Shown here in pieces: positions 44,548-53,956 of a stretch of 64,000 bases of DNA. Each line of letters starts with the position of its first letter. The first letter of the stretch is position 1. The DNA comes from Mycolicibacterium litorale (GTDB taxonomy: Bacteria > Actinomycetota > Actinomycetes > Mycobacteriales > Mycobacteriaceae), in NCBI GenBank assembly GCA_002007745.1, contig CP019882.1, forward strand, positions 2,108,001 through 2,172,000, written 5' to 3'. The notes beneath the pieces are model-generated. The model was not told the origin of the DNA, searched no databases, and saw nothing but the letters and a program-made list of their open reading frames with translations. Position numbers and translations under genes: made by a program.

Positions 44548-46551
44548 CTAGAACCGGCCGCCGCCACCGAACATCCCGCCGCCACCGGAGGATCCGCCAG
44601 GGGAGCCGCCATAGGTGGTCGACGTCCAACCGCCGCCGCCACCGCGCATGCCGCCGGACAGGATGTTGCCCAGGATGATCCCGCCGATCACCGCGCCCAT
44701 GTTGGACGAACCGCCAACTCCGCCATAGTGGTTCATATAGGTGCGCTGGGCGGCCTGGACGTCTTCGTTGGCCAGTTGTTGAGCCTGCGCGGCCAGCATC
44801 GAGGCGCCGTTGGCGTGGGCGATGGCCTCGCTGATATTGGACGTCTTCTTCGCCTGCGCCGCTTCCAATTGCCGCACAGCCTGATTCAGGCGGGTGCGGG
44901 CCTCCGGCCCGACGCTGCCGCGCCGGGTGTCCACGTAGTCCGAAACCGAGCGCACCCGTGACTGCGCGGTGAACAGCGCCTGGTCGTAGGACCGGCTCAG
45001 CCGTTCGGTGGTCTCCCGCTCTTCGGCCACCGCGGCCAACAGTCGGTCGAGGTCGGCGTCGGCCTGGGTCAGCTCGGTGAACGCGCCCAACGGGTCGGCG
45101 GCGCCGTTGGTCTGGGCGGCGGTCACCGCCTTCACCGCGGCGTCGCGCGCGGCCGAGAGTTCGGCAGCGTTGGCCAGCCCGCCCTGGGCCAGCTGCCCGG
45201 CGGCGGCGCTGATGCCCTGCTGGATGTCGGTGATCGCGGCCGGCAGCGTGGCGACCGCCCTTCGAATGTCGCCGGCGGCACTGTCCACCGCGTCGAGCAT
45301 CGAATCAGCTTGCTGCAAAGCAGCTTCGGCGGCGCGTACGCAGTCCACCAGTTCGGTCTGCTTTCCTGCGACCGGCTTGAGAACCAATTCCCGGGCCCGG
45401 CTGATCGTCTCATCGGCGAAGGACAGCCGCTCCTTGGCGGCGTTGACATTTCGGGCCACCGACGCCAACGCAGACTCGGCGAACTCACTGTGCAGCTGGG
45501 TCAGAGTCTGCTGGGCGGGGTCGATGCGGGCGCTGATGTCGACGAGCTGGCGGGTCAGCACGTCGAGTCGGTCGGGCGCATTGATGACCAGATCGCGCAG
45601 CTGATGGAAGGACTCGGTCTGGGTGTCGAGTTCGCGGTTGGCCCGTGCGGCGGCCACCACCACCCGGGTGAGCAGGTCGCGGCGCTGGGTGGGGGTCTCG
45701 GGGACTTCGTCGTCGAGCTGCTGGCGCACGTTGAACGCCTGCTGCAAGGTGATCTTGGCGTTGTCCAGCGCCTTGGCGAACGGGGCGGTCTGCTGCTCGC
45801 CGAATTCCTCGACGGCCAGCACCAATTCGTTGTTGCTGGTTCGCACCGCGTTGTCGACGTCGACGACGATCGACCGGGACAGCTCATCCAGGGCGTCCAG
45901 CGGCACCGCGGCCAATGCGTTGGGATCGGTCGGGTCCACCCGTTTGGCCGCCGCCACCTCGGCTTCGTGGCGTTTGCGCCGGCGTCGCCGGCTCCACAGG
46001 ATCAGCACCGCCAGCGCGAGCAGGATCAGCCCGATGATGATCAGGATCGGCACCAGCGACAGGCCGGCGCCCGAGCCGGTCGCACCCGCGGTCGCCAGCC
46101 CGTCGGCGGCCGCGATGGCCGCGCCGGCCCAGTCGTTGCTTCGCAGCGCCGGTTCGATCTTGTCGCGCCGGATGTCGTCGATCTGCGTGGAGGTCCCACC
46201 GGCCGCGGCGGGTGGCACCAGGAAGGCGTAGGACCGTTGGCCGGTCGCGACCGCCAAGATGGCGTCCTGGTCGCCGAGATCGCTCACGACGCGGGTGTCC
46301 TGAGTCCAGGCCACCGCCCCCGTGGGGGAGAACGAGTCGACGTAGACCACCCACATCCGCACATGGCGGTCGTTGTAGAGACGGGCGACCGCCCCCTGGA
46401 CGTCGGCGAGCTGGCTGCCGCTGAGGGCACCGGCGTTGTCGGTGACGTAGTCAGGCAGCCGGAACGGCGGCTCGGCCGTGGCGGCGGGCGCCATCAGGGT
46501 GGCGGCGGTGAGGATGGCCGCGAGCAGGCTGAGCAGACGAGCGAGGCGCAT
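44548..46551 (-). CDS. TPM-domain membrane protein with coiled coils and Gly-rich tail (Rv2345 homologue)
   Basis: A 667-residue envelope protein. Signal peptide (RLARLLSLLAAILTAATLMA), TPM domain at ~30-165 (PDYVTDNAGALSGSQLADV, RMWVVYVDSF), a membrane helix (LVPILIIIGLILLALAVLIL) with a basic stop-transfer RRRRRKR, then ~400 residues of predicted helix/coiled coil on the cytoplasmic side. It ends in a Gly/Ser tail with MRGGGGGW and GGGGMFGGGGRF. TPM proteins take part in membrane-protein quality control or, in some lineages, photosystem repair. Function here unknown. Convergent with glyS, divergent from dgt. Confidence 0.88.
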   Translation of the reverse strand: MRLARLLSLLAAILTAATLMAPAATAEPPFRLPDYVTDNAGALSGSQLADVQGAVARLYNDRHVRMWVVYVDSFSPTGAVAWTQDTRVVSDLGDQDAILAVATGQRSYAFLVPPAAAGGTSTQIDDIRRDKIEPALRSNDWAGAAIAAADGLATAGATGSGAGLSLVPILIIIGLILLALAVLILWSRRRRRKRHEAEVAAAKRVDPTDPNALAAVPLDALDELSRSIVVDVDNAVRTSNNELVLAVEEFGEQQTAPFAKALDNAKITLQQAFNVRQQLDDEVPETPTQRRDLLTRVVVAAARANRELDTQTESFHQLRDLVINAPDRLDVLTRQLVDISARIDPAQQTLTQLHSEFAESALASVARNVNAAKERLSFADETISRARELVLKPVAGKQTELVDCVRAAEAALQQADSMLDAVDSAAGDIRRAVATLPAAITDIQQGISAAAGQLAQGGLANAAELSAARDAAVKAVTAAQTNGAADPLGAFTELTQADADLDRLLAAVAEERETTERLSRSYDQALFTAQSRVRSVSDYVDTRRGSVGPEARTRLNQAVRQLEAAQAKKTSNISEAIAHANGASMLAAQAQQLANEDVQAAQRTYMNHYGGVGGSSNMGAVIGGIILGNILSGGMRGGGGGWTSTTYGGSPGGSSGGGGMFGGGGRF

Positions 46552-46641
46552 GAGGCTCAAATGTAGTAGCGCCGGGGCGGCGGGCCCGGCGAAGTTCCGG
46601 GTAATCTGCGGGCCGGCGATGCTGGCAGACTGTGCACCGAG

Positions 46642-47901
46642 ATGACGAATGAGCACGGCCACTACGACGAGGCCGACCGTGAGCGGGCAGTGCGCGAGCA
46701 GCCCAAGACGGCCGGGCTGCCCGGGACGTCGACCGAGCACCGCACCGACTTCGCCCGCGATCGCGCGCGGGTGCTGCACTGCGCCGCCCTGCGCCGGCTG
46801 GCGGACAAGACCCAGGTGGTCGGGCCGCGGGAGAGTGAAAATCCTCGCACCCGGCTGACGCATTCACTGGAGGTCGCCCAGATCGGCCGGGGGATGGCGC
46901 TGCCGCTGGGGTGTGACCCCGATCTGGTCGACATGGCCGGGCTGGCACACGACATCGGTCATCCGCCGTACGGCCACAACGGGGAACGCGCGCTCGACGA
47001 GTTCGCCGCCGGCTGCGGCGGCTTCGAGGGCAACGCCCAGAATTTCCGCATCCTGACCCGGCTCGAGCCGAAAGTGCTTGACGCGGACGGGGGTAGCGTC
47101 GGCCTCAATCTGACCCGGGCGGCTTTGGACGCGGTCACCAAGTACCCGTGGTTCCGAGGGACGCGGCGCAAGTTCGGCTTCTACGATGACGACCGCGAGC
47201 TGGCCGACTGGGTGCGCGCGGGCGCACCGGCCGAACGGCCGTGCCTGGAGGCGCAGGTGATGGACTGGGCCGACGACGTGGCGTACTCGGTGCACGACGT
47301 CGAGGACGGCGTGGTCTCGGGCCGCATCGATCTGCGGGTGCTGGCCGACGACGACGCCGCGGCCGCCCTGGGCCGGTTGGGGGAGACCAACTCGATCGAT
47401 GCCGGTCGGGGACTTGGTGTCGACGATCTGGAGGCCGCCGCGCGCCGGTTGTCCCAGTTGCCGGTGGTCGCCGCCGTCGGAAAGTACGACGGCACACTGG
47501 CGGCCTCGGTGGCGCTCAAGCGGCTCACCAGTGAACTGGTGGGGCGGTTCGTCTCGGCGGCGGTGACGCTCACCCACGAACTGGCCGGGCCCCAGCCGCT
47601 GACTCGCTATCAGGCCGACCTACAGGTGCCCGACACGGTGCGTGCCGAGGTGGCGGTGCTCAAGACGCTGGCGCTGCAGTTCATCATGTCCGATCCGCGG
47701 CACCTCGAGTTGCAGGCGCGGCAGCGGGAACGCATTCACCGGGTGGCGCACTGGCTGCTCGACGGCGCTCCGGCAACGTTGGACGCCATCTTCGTGCCGG
47801 AGTTCAACGCCGCCGCCGACGATGCCGCCCGCATGCGGGTGGTGGTCGACCAGATCGCCTCCTTCACCGAAGGCCGGCTGGAGCGGATACTGGCCAGCTG
47901 A
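46642..47901 (+). CDS. dgt: dGTPase-like deoxynucleotide triphosphohydrolase
   Basis: A 419-residue HD-domain enzyme splitting dNTPs to nucleoside and triphosphate. HD-site residues in [10 protein letters not shown] and [15 protein letters not shown], later [19 protein letters not shown] 46642. It lies next to dnaG as in M. tuberculosis, with ferritin and Fe-uptake genes inserted between. Divergent from the TPM gene. Confidence 0.95.
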   Translation: MTNEHGHYDEADRERAVREQPKTAGLPGTSTEHRTDFARDRARVLHCAALRRLADKTQVVGPRESENPRTRLTHSLEVAQIGRGMALPLGCDPDLVDMAGLAHDIGHPPYGHNGERALDEFAAGCGGFEGNAQNFRILTRLEPKVLDADGGSVGLNLTRAALDAVTKYPWFRGTRRKFGFYDDDRELADWVRAGAPAERPCLEAQVMDWADDVAYSVHDVEDGVVSGRIDLRVLADDDAAAALGRLGETNSIDAGRGLGVDDLEAAARRLSQLPVVAAVGKYDGTLAASVALKRLTSELVGRFVSAAVTLTHELAGPQPLTRYQADLQVPDTVRAEVAVLKTLALQFIMSDPRHLELQARQRERIHRVAHWLLDGAPATLDAIFVPEFNAAADDAARMRVVVDQIASFTEGRLERILAS

Positions 47902-47948
47902 TTTCGGCTGACTGGGGCAAATGACTTTCCGCTGGGTATAGGTACGTC

Positions 47949-47977
47949 TTGCGCCTCTGATCCTCGGCGGCTATGGT
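47949..47977 (+). promoter_or_regulatory. Leaderless promoter of the ferritin gene
   Basis: TTGCGC at 47949-47954, 17-bp spacer, TATGGT at 47972-47977, then 6 nt to GTG 47984. Good sigma-A-like geometry with the start codon as the probable +1. I found no IdeR box in this gap. Confidence 0.55.
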
Positions 47978-47983
47978 GCGGCC

Positions 47984-48535
47984 GTGACCAATCAAAGCGG
48001 CGGTTCAGAGAGTGAATTTCAATCCCTTCTGCTCGCGCAGATTCAAAGAGAGTTCACCGCGGCGCACCAATATCTTGCTGTCGCCATTTATTTCGATTCG
48101 ATGCACCTGCCCCAGCTGTCCAAGCGGTTCTATGCCCAGTCCACCGAGGAACGCGGCCACGCTTTGATGATGGTCCAGTACCTACTCGACCGGGATGTCG
48201 ACGTGCATCTCGCGGGCATCGATCCGGTGATCACTCAGTTCGAATCGGTACATGATGCCGTCGAACTCGCTCTAACACAAGAGAAACGGGTGACCGAAGA
48301 GATCACCGAACTCACCAGGGCGGCGCGGAACGAGAACGACTTCCTCGGTGAACGGTTCATGCAATGGTTCCTGCAGGAGCAGGTCGAAGAGGTTGCCAGC
48401 ATGTCCACGCTCTTGGCGGTGGTGGACAAGGCCGCAGGCAATATCTTCGATCTGGAGGCGTATATCGCTCGGGAGGCATCGACCGCCGCGGGGCCAGATC
48501 CGTCCGCGCCGAAAATGGCCGGCGGAGGTTTATGA
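47984..48535 (+). CDS. Ferritin (BfrB-like)
   Basis: A 183-residue non-haem ferritin storing iron as ferric mineral. Four-helix bundle with ferroxidase ligands in QREFTAAHQYLAVAIYFDS, QSTEERGHALMMVQYLLDRD, and QEKRVTEEITEL/WFLQEQVEEV. The C-terminal tail after the bundle (EASTAAGPDPSAPKMAGG) resembles mycobacterial BfrB. GTG 47984 is placed by a leaderless promoter. Faces nfu-feoBA. Confidence 0.92.
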   Translation: MTNQSGGSESEFQSLLLAQIQREFTAAHQYLAVAIYFDSMHLPQLSKRFYAQSTEERGHALMMVQYLLDRDVDVHLAGIDPVITQFESVHDAVELALTQEKRVTEEITELTRAARNENDFLGERFMQWFLQEQVEEVASMSTLLAVVDKAAGNIFDLEAYIAREASTAAGPDPSAPKMAGGGL

Positions 48536-48611
48536 GCGCGGCGTGATCGTCCCCGTAGGGTCCGGTCGATAATTGCGGTGATCGGCCAAATCCGGCAGTA
48601 GATCGCGAATA

Positions 48612-49166
48612 TCACAGCAAATTTTTGCGGCTGCTCCTTCCGTGCATCGGCAGGGGCAGCCAGGTCGATCGTGCGGGCGCGGCGCGCACCGCGCGGATTT
48701 CCGGGAAGTGGCTGCGCACCGCGGTGCTCACCAGGTCGTCGAGGGTTCGGCCCCGCGCGGCGCAGCCCCGGCACGCACCGTTGAATTCCACCGTGAGCAC
48801 CCCGTCGCGCACCGCGCAGACCGTCACCGAACCGCCGTGGGAGGCGGCCGTCGGCGCCACCTCCCGTTCGACGATCTCGGTGATGCGCCGCAGCAGATCT
48901 GCATCGGAGAGGTCGGTGTCGACACGCGGTGCCGATAGGGCGGCGAACAACGCCGAGCGCACCCGTGGCCCATCCTGCGCCCATGACCGGTTGGCGGCCA
49001 ACCACGTTCGCACCTCGCCGATACCGCACTCGGCGCGGACCAGGACACCTTCGTCGATCAGTGCCATCAGTTGCGGCGGACAGGTCGGCAGCTGGACCGA
49101 ACCGGTCAACCACCGCAACAGTTGCGGGTCGTCGGTGCGTTCGGGATGCAGGGTGGGTACCGCCAT
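48612..49166 (-). CDS. NifU C-terminal (Nfu) domain protein linked to feoAB
   Basis: A 184-residue protein. A helical N-terminal part of ~90 residues (DPQLLRWLTGSVQLPTCPPQ) is followed by an Nfu domain with the CxxC of FNGACRGCAARGRTLDDLVS, the 4Fe-4S scaffold motif. ATG 49166 lies 2 bp after the feoB stop. It takes the place of FeoC in feoABC operons, so it may serve Fe-S sensing or cofactor delivery for ferrous uptake (inference). The role of the N-terminal part is unknown. Confidence 0.82.
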   Translation of the reverse strand: MAVPTLHPERTDDPQLLRWLTGSVQLPTCPPQLMALIDEGVLVRAECGIGEVRTWLAANRSWAQDGPRVRSALFAALSAPRVDTDLSDADLLRRITEIVEREVAPTAASHGGSVTVCAVRDGVLTVEFNGACRGCAARGRTLDDLVSTAVRSHFPEIRAVRAAPARSTWLPLPMHGRSSRKNLL

Positions 49167-49168
49167 CG

Positions 49169-51109
49169 TCAGCCCGTCAGCCATATGGTGAGGTGCCGGG
49201 CGACGAAGGCGCCCACCCAGGCGAGGGCGAACATGTACGCCCACGCCACCGCGGGCCAACGCCAGGAATTGGTTTCCCGGCGAATGGTGGCCACGGTGGA
49301 CATGCATTGCAGGGCGTAGACGAAGAACACCAGCAGTGCCACGACGGTGGGTGCGGTGAAGAGCAGCTCGCCGTGATGCGGACCGGAGGTGTACACCGCC
49401 GACTGCACCGCGGTGGTCGGATTCTCCGGGTCGGTGGCCGCGAAGATCTGCCCCATGGTCGCCACGAACACCTCGCGGGCGGCCATCGCCCCGATCAGTC
49501 CCACGCAGATCCGCCAGTCGAATCCGAGGGGGTCGAACACCGGCTGGATGAACGTGCCGATGTGGGCGGCGAACGAGTGCTCGACGACGAAGGCGGCGGC
49601 CGAACCGTCGGACATGCCGGCGGTCTGGGCGGTGCGCGGCGGCAGGTTCAACAGGAACCACAGCACGATCGACGTGGTGAGGATGATCGTTCCGGCCTTA
49701 CGCAGGAACGCTTTCGCCGCATCCCACATGGTCAGCAGTACCGATTTGACCGGGGGGAACCGATAGGGCGGCATCTCCATGTAGAACGGCAGCATGTCGC
49801 CGCCGAGCACGGTGGCCTTGAACAGCCAGGCGGCTGTCATCGCCGAGACCCCGCCCAACAGGTACAGACCGAACATCGCCGCACCCTGGATCGAGATCGG
49901 GCCCCAGCGTTGGCCGGAGTCGACGAGCAGTCCGATCAGCAGGATGAACACCGGCAGCCGCGCCGAGCAGGTCATGAGCGGGGCGGCCATGGCGGTGGCG
50001 ATGCGGTCGCGAGAGGACGGCAACGTGCGAGTGGCCATGATGCCGGGGACCGCGCAGGCCAGCGAGGACAGCATCGCCACAAACGCGCGGCCCTCCAGGC
50101 CGGTGGCCGCCATCAGCCGGTCGACGAGAAACGCCGCCCGCGACATATAGCCGATGTTCTCCAGTAGGGCGATCAGCAGGAACATCAGCACGATCTGTGG
50201 GATGAACGCCAAGACGGTGCCCACTCCGCCGATGATGCCGGCGCCGATCAGTCCGGACAGGACGCTGTTGTGCACATTGTCCGCGACGTAGGTGCCCAGC
50301 CAGTCGAAGGACTCGGTGATCATGTCCTGGAATGGCGCCGCGACGGTGAACACGACCTGGAAGAACAGGAACATGACGATCAGGAAGGCCAGCGAACCCC
50401 ACAGCGGATGCAGCAACACGCGGTCGATCCGGGCGCTGCGACGATCGGCCTCGGGCAGCCGGTAATGGGCGGCGGTCAGGATCGATGCGCTCCAGCTGTT
50501 GAACTCGGCGTCGTCGACCGGCGGAGCCAGCGGGGTGCGCGACCATTCGTGCGGTGCTGAGAGTAGTGCGCGCAGCGGCTCAAAGCCCTTGCCCCGGTTG
50601 GCGACAACAGCGACAACCGGAATCCCGAGCGCCTGGGCCAGACCGCCGGTATCGAGTCGGCCACCGCGGCTTGCAAGTTCGTCGGTCATGGTGAGGATCA
50701 ACAAGGTGGGTTTGTCCAGTGCGAGGACCTGGGCCACCAGGGACAGCGACCGTTCGAACACCGTCGCGTCGACCACCACGGCCAAGGCCTCCGGTGGAGC
50801 GATCTCGGCCAGCCGGCCGTCGAGCAGATCGGCGACGACCTGCTCGTCCGGGCTGATCGGTTGCAGGCTGTAGGTGCCCGGCAGGTCCTCGATGGTGAAT
50901 GGGACCGGCCCCTGCGGGCCCCGGTACTCGCCGGTGCCGACACTTCGGCTGACGGTGACGCCGGGATAGTTGCCGGTGCGCGCACGCAATCCGGTGAGTT
51001 GGTTGAACACGCTGGTCTTGCCGGCGTTGGGGCTCCCGATCAGTGCCACGCGGGTCAGTCCCGCGGGTGTGGCGACCGTGCCGCCGCCGTCATGACAGGA
51101 CGAACTCAT
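49169..51109 (-). CDS. feoB: Ferrous iron transporter FeoB
   Basis: A 646-residue inner-membrane Fe(II) transporter with N-terminal G domain: G1 IGSPNAGKTSVFN, G2 NYPGVTVS, G3 EDLPGTYSL. The membrane part has two gate regions (AFIPQIVLMFLLIALLENIG, LSSLACAVPGIMATRTL, LMTCSARLPVFILL) with conserved Cys. G4 reads LTMTDEL, where NxxD is usual, so guanine specificity may differ. Start overlaps feoA by 4 nt. Confidence 0.95.
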   Translation of the reverse strand: MSSSCHDGGGTVATPAGLTRVALIGSPNAGKTSVFNQLTGLRARTGNYPGVTVSRSVGTGEYRGPQGPVPFTIEDLPGTYSLQPISPDEQVVADLLDGRLAEIAPPEALAVVVDATVFERSLSLVAQVLALDKPTLLILTMTDELASRGGRLDTGGLAQALGIPVVAVVANRGKGFEPLRALLSAPHEWSRTPLAPPVDDAEFNSWSASILTAAHYRLPEADRRSARIDRVLLHPLWGSLAFLIVMFLFFQVVFTVAAPFQDMITESFDWLGTYVADNVHNSVLSGLIGAGIIGGVGTVLAFIPQIVLMFLLIALLENIGYMSRAAFLVDRLMAATGLEGRAFVAMLSSLACAVPGIMATRTLPSSRDRIATAMAAPLMTCSARLPVFILLIGLLVDSGQRWGPISIQGAAMFGLYLLGGVSAMTAAWLFKATVLGGDMLPFYMEMPPYRFPPVKSVLLTMWDAAKAFLRKAGTIILTTSIVLWFLLNLPPRTAQTAGMSDGSAAAFVVEHSFAAHIGTFIQPVFDPLGFDWRICVGLIGAMAAREVFVATMGQIFAATDPENPTTAVQSAVYTSGPHHGELLFTAPTVVALLVFFVYALQCMSTVATIRRETNSWRWPAVAWAYMFALAWVGAFVARHLTIWLTG

Positions 51110-51393
51110 GGCAGCGCCTGGACGTGCACGTGTGCCGCCTCCCGACGGCGCAGACAGGTGTCGTAGCCGAGAAGCCGGTAGATCGCGGGATCCCGCAACG
51201 GTGCGGTCCGCAGCTTGGTCACTTCGACACCACTGCGGAAGCCGAGGTGCCGAAGGCGAGTCAGAACGCCCGGCGGGGCGTTGTCGTCAAGGGTCACGAT
51301 GGTGGCGCGGGCACCGACGGGCAGGTCAGCGAGGTTGGCGGCCCCGCCGAGGCCGGCGGGGGACGCGAGCTGCTCGCGGCGCGCTCTGTTCAC
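51106..51393 (-). CDS. feoA: Ferrous iron transport protein FeoA
   Basis: A 95-residue SH3-like protein (ADLPVGARATIVTLDDN, LTRLRHLGFRSGVEVTKLRT, YRLLGYDTCLRRREAAHVHV) that supports FeoB. GTG 51393. First gene of feoA-feoB-nfu, with an IdeR-like box 68 bp upstream. Confidence 0.92.
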   Translation of the reverse strand: MNRARREQLASPAGLGGAANLADLPVGARATIVTLDDNAPPGVLTRLRHLGFRSGVEVTKLRTAPLRDPAIYRLLGYDTCLRRREAAHVHVQALP

Positions 51394-51460
51394 GTGGCAG
51401 TCCTACGGGCTCGAGCTGGCAGGCTAGACGGCTAACACTAAGGGGCGAAACGCAGCGAAG

Positions 51461-51479
51461 TAAGGTTATCCAAACCAAA
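51461..51479. promoter_or_regulatory. IdeR/DtxR-like iron box upstream of feoA
   Basis: TAAGGTTATCCAAACCAAA matches the 19-bp IdeR consensus TTAGGTTAGGCTAACCTAA at 14 of 19 positions, including AGGTTA and AACC. It lies between feoA and dnaG. Iron-dependent repression of ferrous uptake is the expected logic. Confidence 0.55.
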
Positions 51480-51550
51480 GTACAGGAATTTGCCAGTTTC
51501 GCGTCGGGTTCCGCCGCCTCGGCGGTGTCGGCGCGGGGAGTGGCCGGCTC

Positions 51551-51556
51551 TAGACT
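51551..51556 (+). promoter_or_regulatory. -10 hexamer TAGACT for leaderless dnaG
   Basis: TAGACT followed by 6 nt and ATG 51563. This geometry decides the dnaG start in favour of 51563. No firm -35. Confidence 0.5.
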
Positions 51557-51562
51557 GTGTCG

Positions 51563-53494
51563 ATGACTGCAGCGGTGAGCGGGGGTGGGGACCGCAAGGG
51601 GCGCATCCCCGAACGCGACATCGCCGCCATCCGCGAACGGGTCCGCATCGAAGAGGTCGTCGGCGACTACGTGCAGTTGCGCCGCGCGGGTGCCGATTCC
51701 CTGAAAGGGTTGTGTCCGTTCCACGACGAGAAGTCGCCGTCGTTCCACGTCCGTCCCAACCACGGACACTTCCACTGCTTCGGTTGCGGCGAGGGCGGGG
51801 ACGTCTACGCCTTCATCCAGAAGATCGAACACGTCAGCTTCGTCGAAGCCGTCGAGACGCTGGCCGACCGGATCGGCTACGCGGTCACCTACAGCGGCGG
51901 CGGCACCAGCGTGCAGCGTGACCGGGGCAGCCGCAGCCGGCTGATCGCCGCCAATGCCGCCGCCCAGGAGTTCTACGCGGCCGCGCTGGACTCCGACGAG
52001 GCAGCCCCGGCGCGAAAGTACTTGACCGAACGTAACTTCGACGCCGCCGCCGCCCGCCAGTTCGGCTGCGGCTTCGCGCCGTCGGGCTGGGATTCCCTGA
52101 CCAAACACCTGATCCGCAAGGGCTTCGAATTCAAGGAACTCGAAGCCGCGGGTTTGGCCCGGGAGGGCAGGCGCGGCCCGATGGATCGGTTCCACCGCCG
52201 GCTGCTGTGGCCGATCCGCACCGCCAGCGGTGAGACCGTCGGCTTCGGTGCGCGCCGGATCTTCGACGACGACCAGATGGAAGCCAAGTACGTCAACACC
52301 CCCGAGACGGTGTTGTACAAGAAGTCCAATGTGCTCTTCGGCATCGACCTGGCCAAGCGGGACATCGCCAAGGGGCACCAGGCTGTCGTCGTCGAGGGCT
52401 ACACCGACGTGATGGCCATGCACCTGGCGGGTGTCACCACCGCGGTAGCCTCGTGCGGGACTGCCTTCGGCGACGAGCATCTGTCGATGCTGCGGCGACT
52501 GATGATGGACGACAAGTTCTTCCGCGGTGAGCTGATCTACGTCTTCGACGGCGACGCCGCGGGCCGCGCCGCCGCGCTCAAGGCCTTCGAGGGTGAGCAG
52601 AATCTGGCCGGCCAGAGTTTCGTGGCGGTGGCTGCCGACGGAATGGACCCCTGCGACCTGCGGCTGGCTCAGGGGGACGCCGCGCTGCGGGACCTGGTGG
52701 CGCGGCGCACGCCGCTGTTCGAATTCGCGATCCGCACCGCGCTGGCCGAGCACGACCTGGACCAGGCCGAGGGGCGGGTGGCGGCGTTACGGCGGTGCGT
52801 TCCGATGGTCGCCCAGATCAAGGACCCGACTCTGCGCGATGAGTACGCTCGCCAACTCGCGGGTTGGGTCGGCTGGGACGATGTGGCGCAGGTGATCGGC
52901 CGAGTCCGCGAGGAGGCCGGCCACAAACCAGCGGCCCGCGGTGACAGCCGTCGCGCGCCGGCCGGGCGGCCCAAAGCCGCCGAGGGCGCTGCCCGCCGGC
53001 CCGACCCGCGCGACCCGACGCTGTGGCCGCAGCGCGAAGCGCTCAAGTCTGCCCTGCAATACCCCGCGCTGGCTGGTCCGGTGTTCGACTCGCTGACCGT
53101 GGAGAGCTTCACCCACCCCGGCTACGCCGCCGTGCGGATGGCGATCGAGGCGGCCGGCGGCACGTCGTCGGGGGTGACCGGCGGCCAGTGGATCGACACC
53201 GTGCGTGAACAGACCGGGTCCGCTGCGGCCCAGGGCCTGATCACCGAGCTCGGCGTCGAATCGATCCGGGTCGAGGACGAAGAGAAGCTGCCCCGCTACA
53301 TCGCCGGTGTGCTGGCCCGGCTGCAGGAGGTCTGGGTGGGCCGGCAGGTCGCCGAGGTCAAGTCCAAGCTGCAGCGGATGTCCCCGGTGGAGCAGGGCGA
53401 CGAATACCACGCCCTATTCGGTGACCTGGTGGCGCTGGAGGCCTATCGGCGTAGCCTGCTGGAACAGGCCAGCGGCGACGACCTCACTGCATGA
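51563..53494 (+). CDS. dnaG: DNA primase
   Basis: A 643-residue primase making RNA primers at the replication fork. Zinc-binding domain CPFH...CFGC (LKGLCPFHDEKSPSFHV, HFHCFGCGEGGDVYAF), TOPRIM catalytic core with VVVEGYTDVMAMHLAG and VFDGDAAGRAAALKAF, and a C-terminal helicase-binding helical domain from ~470. ATG 51563 by leaderless promoter; GTG 51557 is 6 nt earlier. Confidence 0.96.
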   Translation: MTAAVSGGGDRKGRIPERDIAAIRERVRIEEVVGDYVQLRRAGADSLKGLCPFHDEKSPSFHVRPNHGHFHCFGCGEGGDVYAFIQKIEHVSFVEAVETLADRIGYAVTYSGGGTSVQRDRGSRSRLIAANAAAQEFYAAALDSDEAAPARKYLTERNFDAAAARQFGCGFAPSGWDSLTKHLIRKGFEFKELEAAGLAREGRRGPMDRFHRRLLWPIRTASGETVGFGARRIFDDDQMEAKYVNTPETVLYKKSNVLFGIDLAKRDIAKGHQAVVVEGYTDVMAMHLAGVTTAVASCGTAFGDEHLSMLRRLMMDDKFFRGELIYVFDGDAAGRAAALKAFEGEQNLAGQSFVAVAADGMDPCDLRLAQGDAALRDLVARRTPLFEFAIRTALAEHDLDQAEGRVAALRRCVPMVAQIKDPTLRDEYARQLAGWVGWDDVAQVIGRVREEAGHKPAARGDSRRAPAGRPKAAEGAARRPDPRDPTLWPQREALKSALQYPALAGPVFDSLTVESFTHPGYAAVRMAIEAAGGTSSGVTGGQWIDTVREQTGSAAAQGLITELGVESIRVEDEEKLPRYIAGVLARLQEVWVGRQVAEVKSKLQRMSPVEQGDEYHALFGDLVALEAYRRSLLEQASGDDLTA

Positions 53495-53549
53495 CCTGCG
53501 GCTGCGCGCTATGGTTAACGCGCAGCCTGTTTCCGGCGAAAGGTCAGAT

Positions 53550-53867
53550 ATGACTACCGCGACTACTCGTGCCCGGCGCATCGCCACCATCGGCGCGCTC
53601 ACCGTGGCTGCGGCGGCGGTGCCGGCTCTGGCCGCGCTGACGCACTCCACCACCGCCACCACCTCGGCCGACGGCGGTACCTGCCTGGCCTGGTTCGGTT
53701 CGCGCGGCGACGGTCAGTGCCTGTCGTACTCGAACAACAACGTCAGCGTCGGAACCCCGCAGTTCGGCGTCTACGGTCCGGACTCGGGCTCGATGCCCGG
53801 CGGCGGTATCGGTGTGTCCACCGGCCCGCTGCTGCCCGGGCAGACCATCAGCATCCCGATCGGCTAG
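53550..53867 (+). CDS. Small secreted protein of unknown function
   Basis: A 105-residue protein with an RARR charge, a hydrophobic signal segment (IATIGALTVAAAAVPALAAL) and a mature part rich in Gly/Ser/Asn with two Cys (GGTCLAWFGSRGDGQCLSYS), ending LLPGQTISIPIG. ATG 53550 has GAAAGG upstream. It lies 55 bp after dnaG on the same strand but probably has its own promoter. No family recognised. Confidence 0.75.
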   Translation: MTTATTRARRIATIGALTVAAAAVPALAALTHSTTATTSADGGTCLAWFGSRGDGQCLSYSNNNVSVGTPQFGVYGPDSGSMPGGGIGVSTGPLLPGQTISIPIG

Positions 53868-53956
53868 CGCGCCGGGTCGGTCCGCGGGGTCGGCCTGCGG
53901 GTTGTGATTTTTCTCGATTGACGACCGCGAGGTCGATTTGGCGTGCCTAGTTGTGC

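Noticed and set aside
51427..51446. A second IdeR box at GGCTAGACGGCTAACACTAA upstream of feoA
   Set aside because: Only one half (TTAG...TTAG on the minus strand) resembles the consensus; the 51461-51479 site is better.
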